Source: an uncultured bacterium
GTDB lineage: Bacteria; Patescibacteriota; Minisyncoccia; Phycocordibacterales; PALSA-1337
Reading direction: 5' to 3'
DNA length: 9,465 nucleotides
Assembly: GCA_903876465.1 (NCBI GenBank)
Contig: CAIRAF010000095.1
Span: 1-9,465, forward strand
The notes under the pieces are model-generated. The model did not search any database. It saw only the letters and a list, made by a program, of their open reading frames with translations, and was not told where the DNA came from. Shown piece by piece: positions 1 through 6,474 of this stretch (positions within the stretch are counted from its first letter, which is position 1; every line of letters begins with the position of its first letter). Made by a program: the position numbers and the translations under genes.

Positions 1-93
1 GCAATGGATGCTTCGGGGTCTCAAATTGGTAACTTATCAGCTAAATATAAAATACCTCGTTCTGCTGAACTCGGCGACGGCTTAAAAGGGGTT
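1..93 (+). pseudogene. 5' fragment of the frameshifted leftmost gene (partial at window edge)
   Basis: Frame 1 is open from the window edge and reads as plausible protein (MDASGSQIGNLSAKYK, then residues rich in small and charged amino acids up to about position 90), then runs out of frame to a stop near 175. The downstream 200-aa reading frame lies at -1 relative to it, and that frame is closed upstream by a TGA at 66-68. The switch must fall between 69 and about 172. An AAAA run at 84-87 directly followed by a GGGG run at 88-91 is the obvious place: one extra G or A would join the two frames into a continuous protein. An ATG at 4-6 could be the true start, but no ribosome binding site can be judged because the window begins there. 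It could be a genuine mutation, a sequencing indel, or simply a chance open frame. Confidence 0.5.
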
Positions 94-95
94 AT

Positions 96-698
96 GTGTA
101 CGCTGAAGAAGCAGGTGCTAACCTTCGAATTGTCTACAACAATGCTGGTAAAAATGTCATACAGCAGTCTATAGCAAATAGTCTCAGAGAAAGTTTTCTC
201 AAATTTCCTGGCATAAGTAATCTTGGAGATTGGACAACCACTCTAATTGCAGGTTCAATCGGATGGACTTCTGAGCAATCAGTTAAGCCTAGCAACCGGA
301 TTCCGAAGGCATCTTTAATATTATGGTGGCAGGAAATGAGGGATAATAAAATTATTCTTTACGGCGTACGTCCAAATTACTCTTACGCCGGCTTCAATGT
401 AGGCCATCTAGATGACGGCCCCCTAGCCACTGAGCACGTTAGTTTACGCTATGACCCTTTTAAGGTCCGTTCAAGCTTGGAAGAACAGCTTGCAATCTTC
501 TTACCATGTTCGACTATTCTCATGTTGGGAGGATCTTACGGTGTCTTTGACATAAACAATAGAGACCATCAACTTGATTACTTTGCGTCTATATCTCATC
601 CACTGGGTAATAAATGGAATGAGAACATGTTTTCAATTGCTGTAACAACAAATCAGCACGGATGGCTCGCTGACTTTCAAATCACCAAAACATTTTAG
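96..698 (+). CDS. Unrecognised protein, probably the 3' part of a frameshifted gene; beta-rich, ends in Phe
   Basis: This is a 200-aa frame starting at GTG (96) and ending at TAG. I do not recognise the family. The GTG has an SD-like AAAAGGGG at 84-91, so a start here is formally possible. However, the same runs are the likely site of a frameshift joining it to an upstream frame, so this is probably not the native N-terminus. There is no signal peptide at this start. The C-terminal half shows alternating hydrophobic/polar stretches separated by turn-like Gly, Asn and Asp residues (for example residues 130-145 and 175-200), and the protein ends in Lys-Thr-Phe. Alternating strands with a C-terminal Phe resemble outer-membrane beta-barrels. 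That would be odd if the organism is a CPR bacterium, so I treat it only as a resemblance. By eye the coding stretch 361-480 is about 50-55% GC, higher than most of the window, which could mean transfer. It is followed by a strong hairpin terminator. Confidence 0.6.
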   Translation: MYAEEAGANLRIVYNNAGKNVIQQSIANSLRESFLKFPGISNLGDWTTTLIAGSIGWTSEQSVKPSNRIPKASLILWWQEMRDNKIILYGVRPNYSYAGFNVGHLDDGPLATEHVSLRYDPFKVRSSLEEQLAIFLPCSTILMLGGSYGVFDINNRDHQLDYFASISHPLGNKWNENMFSIAVTTNQHGWLADFQITKTF

Positions 699-725
699 CT
701 TAAAGTCAGTTTTCAGTTAAAACTC

Positions 726-760
726 AAGCGGCTCCCCTTCTGGAGAGCCGCTTTTAATTT
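726..760 (+). terminator. Rho-independent terminator after the leftmost plus-strand gene
   Basis: A perfect 9-bp stem (AAGCGGCTC at 726-734 pairing with GAGCCGCTT at 745-753) encloses a 10-nt loop and is followed by a T-rich tail (TTTTAATTT). It lies 28 nt past the stop codon at 698. The stem is GC-rich against an AT-rich background. On the minus strand the tail is poorer, so it mainly serves the plus-strand gene. Confidence 0.85.
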
Positions 761-770
761 AGCGAAATTA

Positions 771-800
771 TGTCGGCGCAACGTCCTTTAAGCGCCGACG
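771..800 (-). terminator. Hairpin after the NADH dehydrogenase gene, probable terminator of the minus-strand run
   Basis: GTCGGCGC at 772-779 pairs perfectly with GCGCCGAC at 792-799, with a possible extra T-G pair outside and a 12-nt loop. On the minus strand it begins 6 nt after the stop of the NADH dehydrogenase gene. The following minus-strand bases (ATAATTTCGCTAAATT) are AT-rich but lack a clean U-tract, so termination may be partial. With the hairpin at 726-753 it forms a pair facing two convergent genes. Confidence 0.6.
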
Positions 801-805
801 CATCC

Positions 806-2140
806 TTACAACTTCGTTATATCCCTTGGATATAGAGCATCAAGCGTCCAATCAATTACTATGCGTAGACGTTTTTTCCATGAAATAAATTTAAAGAGAT
901 AAATCGTACGCCAGATCCACCATGTAAGTTTGCCAGCTATTTTCATTGAAAAAATTTCACCGATAGCGAACCACTGGCCAATAGAAACCATTGAACCTTT
1001 TGAATGGTAAGTGAATGATTTCAATTTTTTACCATTAATTGAAGATTTGATATTTTTTGCTACGGCACGAGCTTGACCAACCGCCACTTGAGCAAGCATT
1101 GGTAATGTCATTGGTTTATCTGACGTTTTGGTTGAATCTATATATCCAGCAACATCACCCAAAGCAAAAATATGCTCATCACCTTGTAAGCGGAAGAATT
1201 CATCTACAACGAGTCGTCCACCAACAAGTGCAGGTGAATTACCCTCTGATTCTGTTCCTTCAAATGGTGGAATAGTGGGCTTTACACCAGCAGCCCAGAT
1301 GACCGTTGAACTTGATATAGTTGTATTATTTGAAAGCTCTATACCTCGTGGACTAACCGAAGTAACCGCTGAACCAACGTGAATAGTAATTCCGGCCTCA
1401 ACAAGACGGTCTGAAGCAGACTTTCGAAGTGATGGACTAAACTGCTGAAGGAGTTCTGCACCAGCATGAATAAGTGTGAGGGTTGGTTCTTCTGGACCAC
1501 AACTTCCCGCTTCATCTGGTCGACACTTTGTATTGTAATAATAACGCTTAACCATTCCCTTTATTAACTCTGCCAATTCAGAAATAATTTCAACTCCAGT
1601 TGGACCACCACCAACAACAACAAAAGAAAGTAACTGAGCTCGAACAAGTGGATCACTGCACATAACCGCTTCTTCAAAGGAATCAATCACGCGTCGACGA
1701 ATGAAAGCGGCATCAGCAAGTGTCTTCAATGGATAGGTGTGAATATCTGCACCAGGAATATTGTAATAGTTAGTCGTGGCACCAGTAGCAATCACCAGAA
1801 AATCATATTCAATCTCATGTTTAACACGATGGTGAATAGTATCGCCATTGACATCACCAAGAACAGTTATTTTTTTATCTTTCTTATTTATTGACTCGAT
1901 AGTGCCCTGAACTATTCTCACATTAGTACCAGCAAATATTTCACGTAATGGCTCTGCAACTGAATTTGGCGATAGTGCACCTGTAGCTACTTCATGTAAA
2001 AGTGGTGTAAATAAAAAATAGTTAGTTTCATTTACAATCGTGACATCAATCTCATCTTTTTTTACAAGTGCTTTCAGTTCACGTGCTACATACATACCAC
2101 CAAAACCGGCACCAAGAATTAGAATATGGGGTTTAATCAT
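806..2140 (-). CDS. ndh: Type II NADH dehydrogenase (NDH-2), FAD-dependent NADH:quinone oxidoreductase
   Basis: A single-subunit flavoprotein expected to oxidise NADH and pass electrons to quinone at the inner face of the cytoplasmic membrane without pumping protons. It has two Rossmann motifs: GAGFGG at residues 10-15 for FAD and GGGPTG at 177-182 for NAD(P)H. The FAD-closing segment ALGDVAG is at 326-332, and the NDH-2-type AQVAVGQA is at 350-357. The C-terminal 50 residues are rich in Trp, Lys and hydrophobics (W407, W408, W410, W421, W430), fitting the amphipathic membrane anchor. Length (444 aa) is normal. A short insert at about 203-220 after the NAD-binding helix carries two cysteines (C206, C214), which I do not expect in the family. 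The start is supported by an extended -10 placed exactly 7 nt before the ATG. It is last in the minus-strand run, 42 nt after the ZIP gene. Related sulfide:quinone reductases are less likely because their catalytic cysteines are not evident. Confidence 0.9.
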   Translation of the reverse strand: MIKPHILILGAGFGGMYVARELKALVKKDEIDVTIVNETNYFLFTPLLHEVATGALSPNSVAEPLREIFAGTNVRIVQGTIESINKKDKKITVLGDVNGDTIHHRVKHEIEYDFLVIATGATTNYYNIPGADIHTYPLKTLADAAFIRRRVIDSFEEAVMCSDPLVRAQLLSFVVVGGGPTGVEIISELAELIKGMVKRYYYNTKCRPDEAGSCGPEEPTLTLIHAGAELLQQFSPSLRKSASDRLVEAGITIHVGSAVTSVSPRGIELSNNTTISSSTVIWAAGVKPTIPPFEGTESEGNSPALVGGRLVVDEFFRLQGDEHIFALGDVAGYIDSTKTSDKPMTLPMLAQVAVGQARAVAKNIKSSINGKKLKSFTYHSKGSMVSIGQWFAIGEIFSMKIAGKLTWWIWRTIYLFKFISWKKRLRIVIDWTLDALYPRDITKL

Positions 2141-2146
2141 GACTTT

Positions 2147-2155
2147 AGTATACCA
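2147..2155 (-). promoter_or_regulatory. Extended -10 promoter for the NADH dehydrogenase gene, predicted leaderless
   Basis: The minus strand reads TGG then TATACT: an extended -10 (TGn) with 5 of 6 matches to TATAAT. The hexamer's last base is at 2147, so +1 is predicted at 2140, the A of the ATG. No -35 match is visible at 16-18 nt, consistent with an extended -10 promoter. No Shine-Dalgarno sequence is present, so the mRNA from here would be leaderless. Confidence 0.6.
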
Positions 2156-2182
2156 ATTACGAGTTAATATTGATATTTGGTG

Positions 2183-2923
2183 CTATCCGATTAGGTTAAT
2201 TGCCACGTACAAGACGCCAGCGCCAAGTACTGTCATCATAGTAGTCATCAGTTTTGGGTGTGCATGATGACTTTCTGGTATAAGATCGCTTGCACCTATA
2301 TATAAGAAAAATCCAGCAAAAAGAGCAATTATGATTGCCAAGCCTTGTGCGCTAACAGTAAAGAAAAATGTTGAAACAACACCGAGAACTGGCGCAATTG
2401 CGTCAGTAATTAGCCAACGAAAAGCTTTTGGACGGCCACCATTATTTTTCAAGATCATATTAACTGTATTGATACCATCAGAAAAATCATGAGTTAGAAC
2501 AGCGATTGTTACAATGATACCAACCGCAGATGAAACCTGAAACGCTAGTCCGATAGCCAAACCGTCCAAAAAACTATGAACTGAAAGGCTACTAGCACCG
2601 AGAATTCCACGCTTACTTTCTACTTCATGTTCATGAGATCCATGGTCATCTATATCATCATGAGCATGTGCATGGAGAAACACCACACGATCCAAAACTA
2701 GATAAACCAAAAAACCAATTGCTGTAATTGTGATGAGTGTACTATTTGAATAAAATCCTTTACCAAGATCCAGAGATTCTGGAAGCAAATCAAAAAATGC
2801 TACAGCTATGACAGCCCCAGCTGAAAAACCAAGTATGAGGTGAAGTTTGTCTTTGAGACGTAGAGCGAAAAGACCCCCTAAGAGAGTGGCGATAAATGCG
2901 CAGATTGCAATGAAAATTATCAT
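2183..2923 (-). CDS. ZIP-family divalent metal transporter
   Basis: A 246-aa polytopic membrane protein expected to move zinc or another divalent metal into the cytoplasm. About seven to eight hydrophobic segments can be seen. The family hallmark in TM4 is HSFLDG (116-121), and TM5 carries H145-D146 and D149 (LTHDFSDG), the metal-site helix pair. Between TM3 and TM4 lies a His/Asp-rich loop at 84-99 (HAHAHDD, HGSHEHE), typical of ZIP metal-sensing loops. DLLPES (45-50) and DLIPES (213-218) recur near the two ends, fitting the internal pseudo-symmetry of ZIP proteins. It ends with TAG. It starts 21 nt after the DoxX-like gene without an SD. A TAAAAT hexamer (2929-2934) sits about where a leaderless -10 would be. 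The metal cannot be told from sequence, and its role beside an NADH dehydrogenase is unclear. Confidence 0.9.
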   Translation of the reverse strand: MIIFIAICAFIATLLGGLFALRLKDKLHLILGFSAGAVIAVAFFDLLPESLDLGKGFYSNSTLITITAIGFLVYLVLDRVVFLHAHAHDDIDDHGSHEHEVESKRGILGASSLSVHSFLDGLAIGLAFQVSSAVGIIVTIAVLTHDFSDGINTVNMILKNNGGRPKAFRWLITDAIAPVLGVVSTFFFTVSAQGLAIIIALFAGFFLYIGASDLIPESHHAHPKLMTTMMTVLGAGVLYVAINLIG

Positions 2924-2944
2924 GATATATTTTAACTAATAAAT

Positions 2945-3391
2945 TTAATTACCAGAATGATGTCTAAATGGATGTAAATGCGCAGCAATGCCGATGGCAG
3001 TGGCTATGATGACCAGATTCTTGATGATGTATTGCCCTTCGAGAGTAGGAACCATGAAAGCTTGCCATGTTTCGCTTGGTAAAAGCAAGAGTGGCATGAA
3101 AGTAGTGATCATGTGAATAAATAACAGTGGTATGACAATTCTTTCATATCCTTTAAAAATAAATAGAATACCTATTAAACATTCAAATAGCCCGAATAAA
3201 ATAATAAAAGTCGAAAAAGGCATAAACGATATGGTGTGTTCAAATAGCGCCTGAACAAGAGGAGTAGCAGGGCTTAATCCAAAAACTTTCAAAATGCCAA
3301 ACCAAAAGAATACAACAAATAAACCAAAACGTGCTACAGGCATTGAAATCTTACGAAAGAAATGAATTATTTTTAGATCAAATGAATACAT
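2945..3391 (-). CDS. DoxX/YkgB (DUF417)-like four-helix membrane protein
   Basis: A 148-aa integral membrane protein with four hydrophobic segments at about residues 19-37, 58-78, 84-103 and 122-137. FVVFFWFGILKVFG (25-38) and the later pattern of a Gly (PTLEGQYIIKNLVII) leading into the last helix resemble DoxX and, more closely, YkgB/DUF417 proteins. Those are small membrane proteins of poorly defined function, some tied to redox or stress. The tail is His-rich (HLHPFRHHSGN). It lies between the exporter permease (25 nt) and the ZIP gene (21 nt), both same strand, so co-transcription is likely. No SD is visible. A CATAAT hexamer at 3395-3400 is slightly too close to the ATG to be a convincing -10. 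The DoxX-superfamily assignment is fairly safe; the exact subfamily is not. Confidence 0.7.
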   Translation of the reverse strand: MYSFDLKIIHFFRKISMPVARFGLFVVFFWFGILKVFGLSPATPLVQALFEHTISFMPFSTFIILFGLFECLIGILFIFKGYERIVIPLLFIHMITTFMPLLLLPSETWQAFMVPTLEGQYIIKNLVIIATAIGIAAHLHPFRHHSGN

Positions 3392-3416
3392 AAAATTATG
3401 TAATTTATTTTAATAA

Positions 3417-4655
3417 TTACTCATATCTCAAAGCTTCTATCGGACTCTTCTTTGAAGCTTTGCTTGCTGGATAGCCACCAAATACAAGACCGATAATAGC
3501 TGAGACTGAAATACCCATAGCTGCTCCTGACCATGGGAAGACGAAATTCCAATTCAGACCCAAGAAATGCGACAAAGCAAAGGCTGTGATAAAGGCAAGT
3601 GATGACCCGAGTATTATTCCGACTACTCCGCCAATAGAAGTTAAGAGCACAGCTTCGAGAAGAAACTGCGAAAGAATATCACGGTCCTTTGCGCCAAGTG
3701 CCTTACGCAATCCAATTTCACGCGTACGTTCAGTGACTGAGACAAGCATGATGTTCATGATACCAACACCACCTACGAATAAAGCAATGGAAGCAACAGC
3801 AACAAGAAACCACGTTAGCGCTGAAGTTATAGTACCTAGACGATTAGCGAGATCTTGTTGAGTTTGGACAGTAAAATCGTCCTTTGTTGGATCAGTAATA
3901 TTGTGTGACTCACGCAATGTAAGTTTAATATCATCAGCAGTGACAGCTACAGCAGCATCATTCACGGCCTGCATAATGATACGATTGAAATATTTCTGAC
4001 CCGTAACATATGTCTGTACGGTGGTATATGGCATGATGACATCAGCATCAAAATTAAATAGCGAACCACCTCCTGATTTTGGCAAAACACCCACGATACG
4101 GAAATTGCGCCCTTTAATTTTAATATTTTGTCCCAGTGGATCTTGGGTATCAAAAAGGTGTGTTGCTACATCAGCCCCAATGACCGCATTGCTAGACATA
4201 GAAGCAACATCACTTGAATCAAAGAATTGTCCCTCAACTGGTACAAGATCAAAAATATCTGCCATGTGTTCTGTTGCACCGAATATTGTCACCTGATAAT
4301 CATTCGAGCCGTACGATGCGCCACTTGCTCCAAAAACTGTTGGCATAATTAAAGAAAGATTTGGTACATTCGCCTTATTTTCAAGTGCCGTCAAATCTTT
4401 ATCTTTGAGACTATCGCTATACAATGCACTTACATCAGATGGACTGGTTGCTTCACGACCAGGAATGACGGCTATAGTATTTGTACCCAAACCTTGCACT
4501 TCACCCAAAATGAGATTTTGTGCACCAGCACCAAGAGAGACCACCAGCATAATAGCGGTAATACCGATAACAATACCGAGAATAGTAAGGAATGACCTTG
4601 AACGATTGGTCGATAGTCCCGTCAGCGATGTCTTGAATAAATGGCTTAGTGTCAT
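3417..4655 (-). CDS. MacB/FtsX-type ABC exporter permease
   Basis: A 412-aa permease with the MacB/LolCE (type VII ABC) layout. The first TM helix is at about 22-44 after a short basic N-terminus (NRSRSFLTILGIVIGI). A large extracytoplasmic MacB_PCD-type domain spans about 45-275. Three TM helices follow at about 281-303, 332-356 and 377-395. The FtsX signature is clear: GGVGIMNIMLVSVTERTREI (295-314) followed by GLRKALGAK, and the C-terminus ends in the usual PIEALRYE. Unlike E. coli MacB, the ATPase is a separate gene, 18 nt upstream. Such permeases dimerise and use ATP-driven movement of the periplasmic domain to push substrates through a MacA-like partner, here encoded two genes further upstream. 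Substrates in the family include macrolides, peptides, lipoproteins and siderophores; none can be assigned here. The ATG has no SD, so translation is probably coupled. Confidence 0.9.
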   Translation of the reverse strand: MTLSHLFKTSLTGLSTNRSRSFLTILGIVIGITAIMLVVSLGAGAQNLILGEVQGLGTNTIAVIPGREATSPSDVSALYSDSLKDKDLTALENKANVPNLSLIMPTVFGASGASYGSNDYQVTIFGATEHMADIFDLVPVEGQFFDSSDVASMSSNAVIGADVATHLFDTQDPLGQNIKIKGRNFRIVGVLPKSGGGSLFNFDADVIMPYTTVQTYVTGQKYFNRIIMQAVNDAAVAVTADDIKLTLRESHNITDPTKDDFTVQTQQDLANRLGTITSALTWFLVAVASIALFVGGVGIMNIMLVSVTERTREIGLRKALGAKDRDILSQFLLEAVLLTSIGGVVGIILGSSLAFITAFALSHFLGLNWNFVFPWSGAAMGISVSAIIGLVFGGYPASKASKKSPIEALRYE

Positions 4656-4673
4656 ATTGTTATGAGTGTTATA

Positions 4674-5408
4674 TTACTTCACATATTCATCATCAGCACT
4701 CAATCGATTTTTAACCTTCGTGTCACTTTCAATTGTTCCATCAATAAGTCTAATGATGCGTTCAGCGTGATCAGCAGTCGAAGTCTCGTGAGTAATCAGA
4801 ATTACTGTCTTCCCTTCTTTTATATTTAACTGCTGGAGAATCGACATTATATTTTTTCCAGATTTGGAATCGAGGTTACCAGTTGGTTCATCAGCAAATA
4901 TGACTTCTGGATCAGTTACCAAAGCTCTTGCTATCGCTACACGCTGACGTTCTCCACCAGAAAGTTCTGACTGGTCATGATTCATACGATGACCAAGACC
5001 GACCGACTCAATAGCTTTTGTTGCAAGCGCATTCCACGTATGTTCTGGGACATCTGAATAAACCAATGGTAATTTCACATTTTCTAATACACTTGTTCGT
5101 GCAAGTAAATTGAATGATTGAAAAACGAAACCAAGCTTCTGATTGCGCAAGTTAGCCAATTCATTTCCAGAAAAATTAACGATATTTTTACCATCAAAAT
5201 GATATGAACCAGAAGTTGGAGTATCAAGCAGTCCTAGAAGATGTAAAAGCGTCGACTTACCAGAACCAGATGGACCCATTATGGCCAAAAATTCTCCTTT
5301 CCTAACTTCAAAAGAAACACCAGCGAGTGCCACAGTTGCCTCAAGTCCATCATGATAGGACTTCTTGAGGTTTTTGACTTCGATGATATTGGTTGATGAA
5401 GTAGGCAT
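4674..5408 (-). CDS. MacB/LolD-type ABC transporter ATP-binding protein
   Basis: A 244-aa cytoplasmic ATPase that powers the adjacent permease. It has all the standard motifs: Walker A GPSGSGKS (45-52), Q-loop Q97 (FVFQSFNLL), signature ELSGGERQR (148-156), Walker B VIFADEP (169-175) with catalytic E174, D-loop NLDSKS (178-183) and switch H207. GFVFQSFNLLARTSVLENV is the usual sequence of the MacB/LolD/FtsE-like subfamily, as is the DEPTGNLDS stretch. Length is typical apart from a 20-residue charged tail. Its ATG lies 4 nt after the stop of the GH130-like gene and the permease follows after 18 nt, so coupled translation and shared function with both are likely. Confidence 0.95.
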   Translation of the reverse strand: MPTSSTNIIEVKNLKKSYHDGLEATVALAGVSFEVRKGEFLAIMGPSGSGKSTLLHLLGLLDTPTSGSYHFDGKNIVNFSGNELANLRNQKLGFVFQSFNLLARTSVLENVKLPLVYSDVPEHTWNALATKAIESVGLGHRMNHDQSELSGGERQRVAIARALVTDPEVIFADEPTGNLDSKSGKNIMSILQQLNIKEGKTVILITHETSTADHAERIIRLIDGTIESDTKVKNRLSADDEYVK

Positions 5409-5412
5409 ATTA

Positions 5413-6447
5413 TTATTTTAAGATAGGCAGAAACTGCTTTATGCCTTCAGCATACAAAGTATATGCTCTTACAAATGAATCATCGACATGAGCATACAAT
5501 ATTCCTTCACCTGATTTTGTCTCAATAAACTGACTAGCAAAAGTTATAGTCACAGCTTCAGTGTCTCGAATAAGAGGTTGTGGAGAAACCCAGTCTATTT
5601 TTCCATTCTCGTAATCATATATAAATAAACCAACAGAAAACATACCGTATTTTATATGAGTACCAACACGCCCGTTCGCTTCCCTCCCATTAATAATGCC
5701 AACCAATTTATTTGGACCAATATCTATAAATGAACGTGGTAACAATGGTCCTGGTGAAGCGTGTCCACCAATCCAAGAAATACTATGCTCCTTTGGATGA
5801 AAAACTGTTTCGCCAAATTTCCATGGTCCATTCAGATCTTCCGCAATTGCCACACGCACAGTTGAGTATGTAAAATCTGTTTCCTTTTTACTTGATTCAA
5901 CTAAATTATAACGAAAACCTTTACTGTTAACCGGCGCAACTGAAAGTTCTTTTGCACCTTCAAATGTTTTTGGTTTTGCCAATAGGACGGGTGCCGTCAT
6001 CTCTAATGACTCCAGGCTCTTCCCAACAGCGTGTCCAAGATGAATCAATGCGTGTTTTCTTGAACGATCCAAAAATGGCATCGTAAAATACAAATGTAAA
6101 AGCTTCTCGTCTTCATCATAAAAAAGATCCGGATCTTCAAGACCGATAAAATCAAGACTCATTCCATTCCAAGAATTCAACTTATTTGTAACTTTATCTT
6201 CATTTTTAATAATTAAACGACTATTCATTCTTATATGATCAAATGATGTACCAACTGATACCCTATACAATTCACTTCTATCTATATAACCGCTAATTTC
6301 TACATTTCCTTCTCTACTAGTAATACACCTGATAACACCTTCTTTAAAAGAAGTGCTCGAATCAAGCGCAATAGCCATGACATATTTAAATTTATCACTA
6401 GTTTCTATAACCTTTCCTTGATGTTGGATATAAGCATTTTTCTGCAT
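5413..6447 (-). CDS. GH130/GH43-like beta-propeller protein, putative glycoside phosphorylase or hydrolase
   Basis: A 344-aa protein whose repeated blade-like segments fit a five-bladed beta-propeller of the GH130 type. GH130 enzymes cleave beta-mannosides, mostly by phosphorolysis. The clearest motif is GLEDPDLF (102-109), matching the GH130 G-x-EDPR element that carries the conserved acidic residue, but here Asp replaces the usual Arg. Other likely active-site stretches are AKELSVAPV (165-173), GGHASPGPLL (227-236), the KYGMFSVGLFIYD blade (266-278) and LYAHVDDSFVRAY (318-330). There is no signal peptide or TM segment, so it is probably cytoplasmic. It sits inside the exporter operon, 27 nt after the fusion protein and 4 nt before the ATPase. 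That is an unusual partner and suggests the exported or sensed compound is a glycan or glycoconjugate. The Asp substitution leaves open hydrolase activity or a non-catalytic glycan-binding role. Fold assignment moderate; reaction unknown. Confidence 0.6.
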   Translation of the reverse strand: MQKNAYIQHQGKVIETSDKFKYVMAIALDSSTSFKEGVIRCITSREGNVEISGYIDRSELYRVSVGTSFDHIRMNSRLIIKNEDKVTNKLNSWNGMSLDFIGLEDPDLFYDEDEKLLHLYFTMPFLDRSRKHALIHLGHAVGKSLESLEMTAPVLLAKPKTFEGAKELSVAPVNSKGFRYNLVESSKKETDFTYSTVRVAIAEDLNGPWKFGETVFHPKEHSISWIGGHASPGPLLPRSFIDIGPNKLVGIINGREANGRVGTHIKYGMFSVGLFIYDYENGKIDWVSPQPLIRDTEAVTITFASQFIETKSGEGILYAHVDDSFVRAYTLYAEGIKQFLPILK

Positions 6448-6474
6448 GTATTTTTTATCTTTTGCCCTATCCTT

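Noticed and set aside
84..90. A AAA GGG heptamer as a programmed -1 frameshift site
   Set aside because: Slippage would re-pair AAA well but not GGG to AGG. No downstream stem or transposase-like product was seen, so an indel is simpler.
5091..5108. Short inverted repeat (ACTTG/CAAGT) inside the ATPase gene
   Set aside because: It is only a 5-bp stem in conserved coding sequence, within what is expected by chance.
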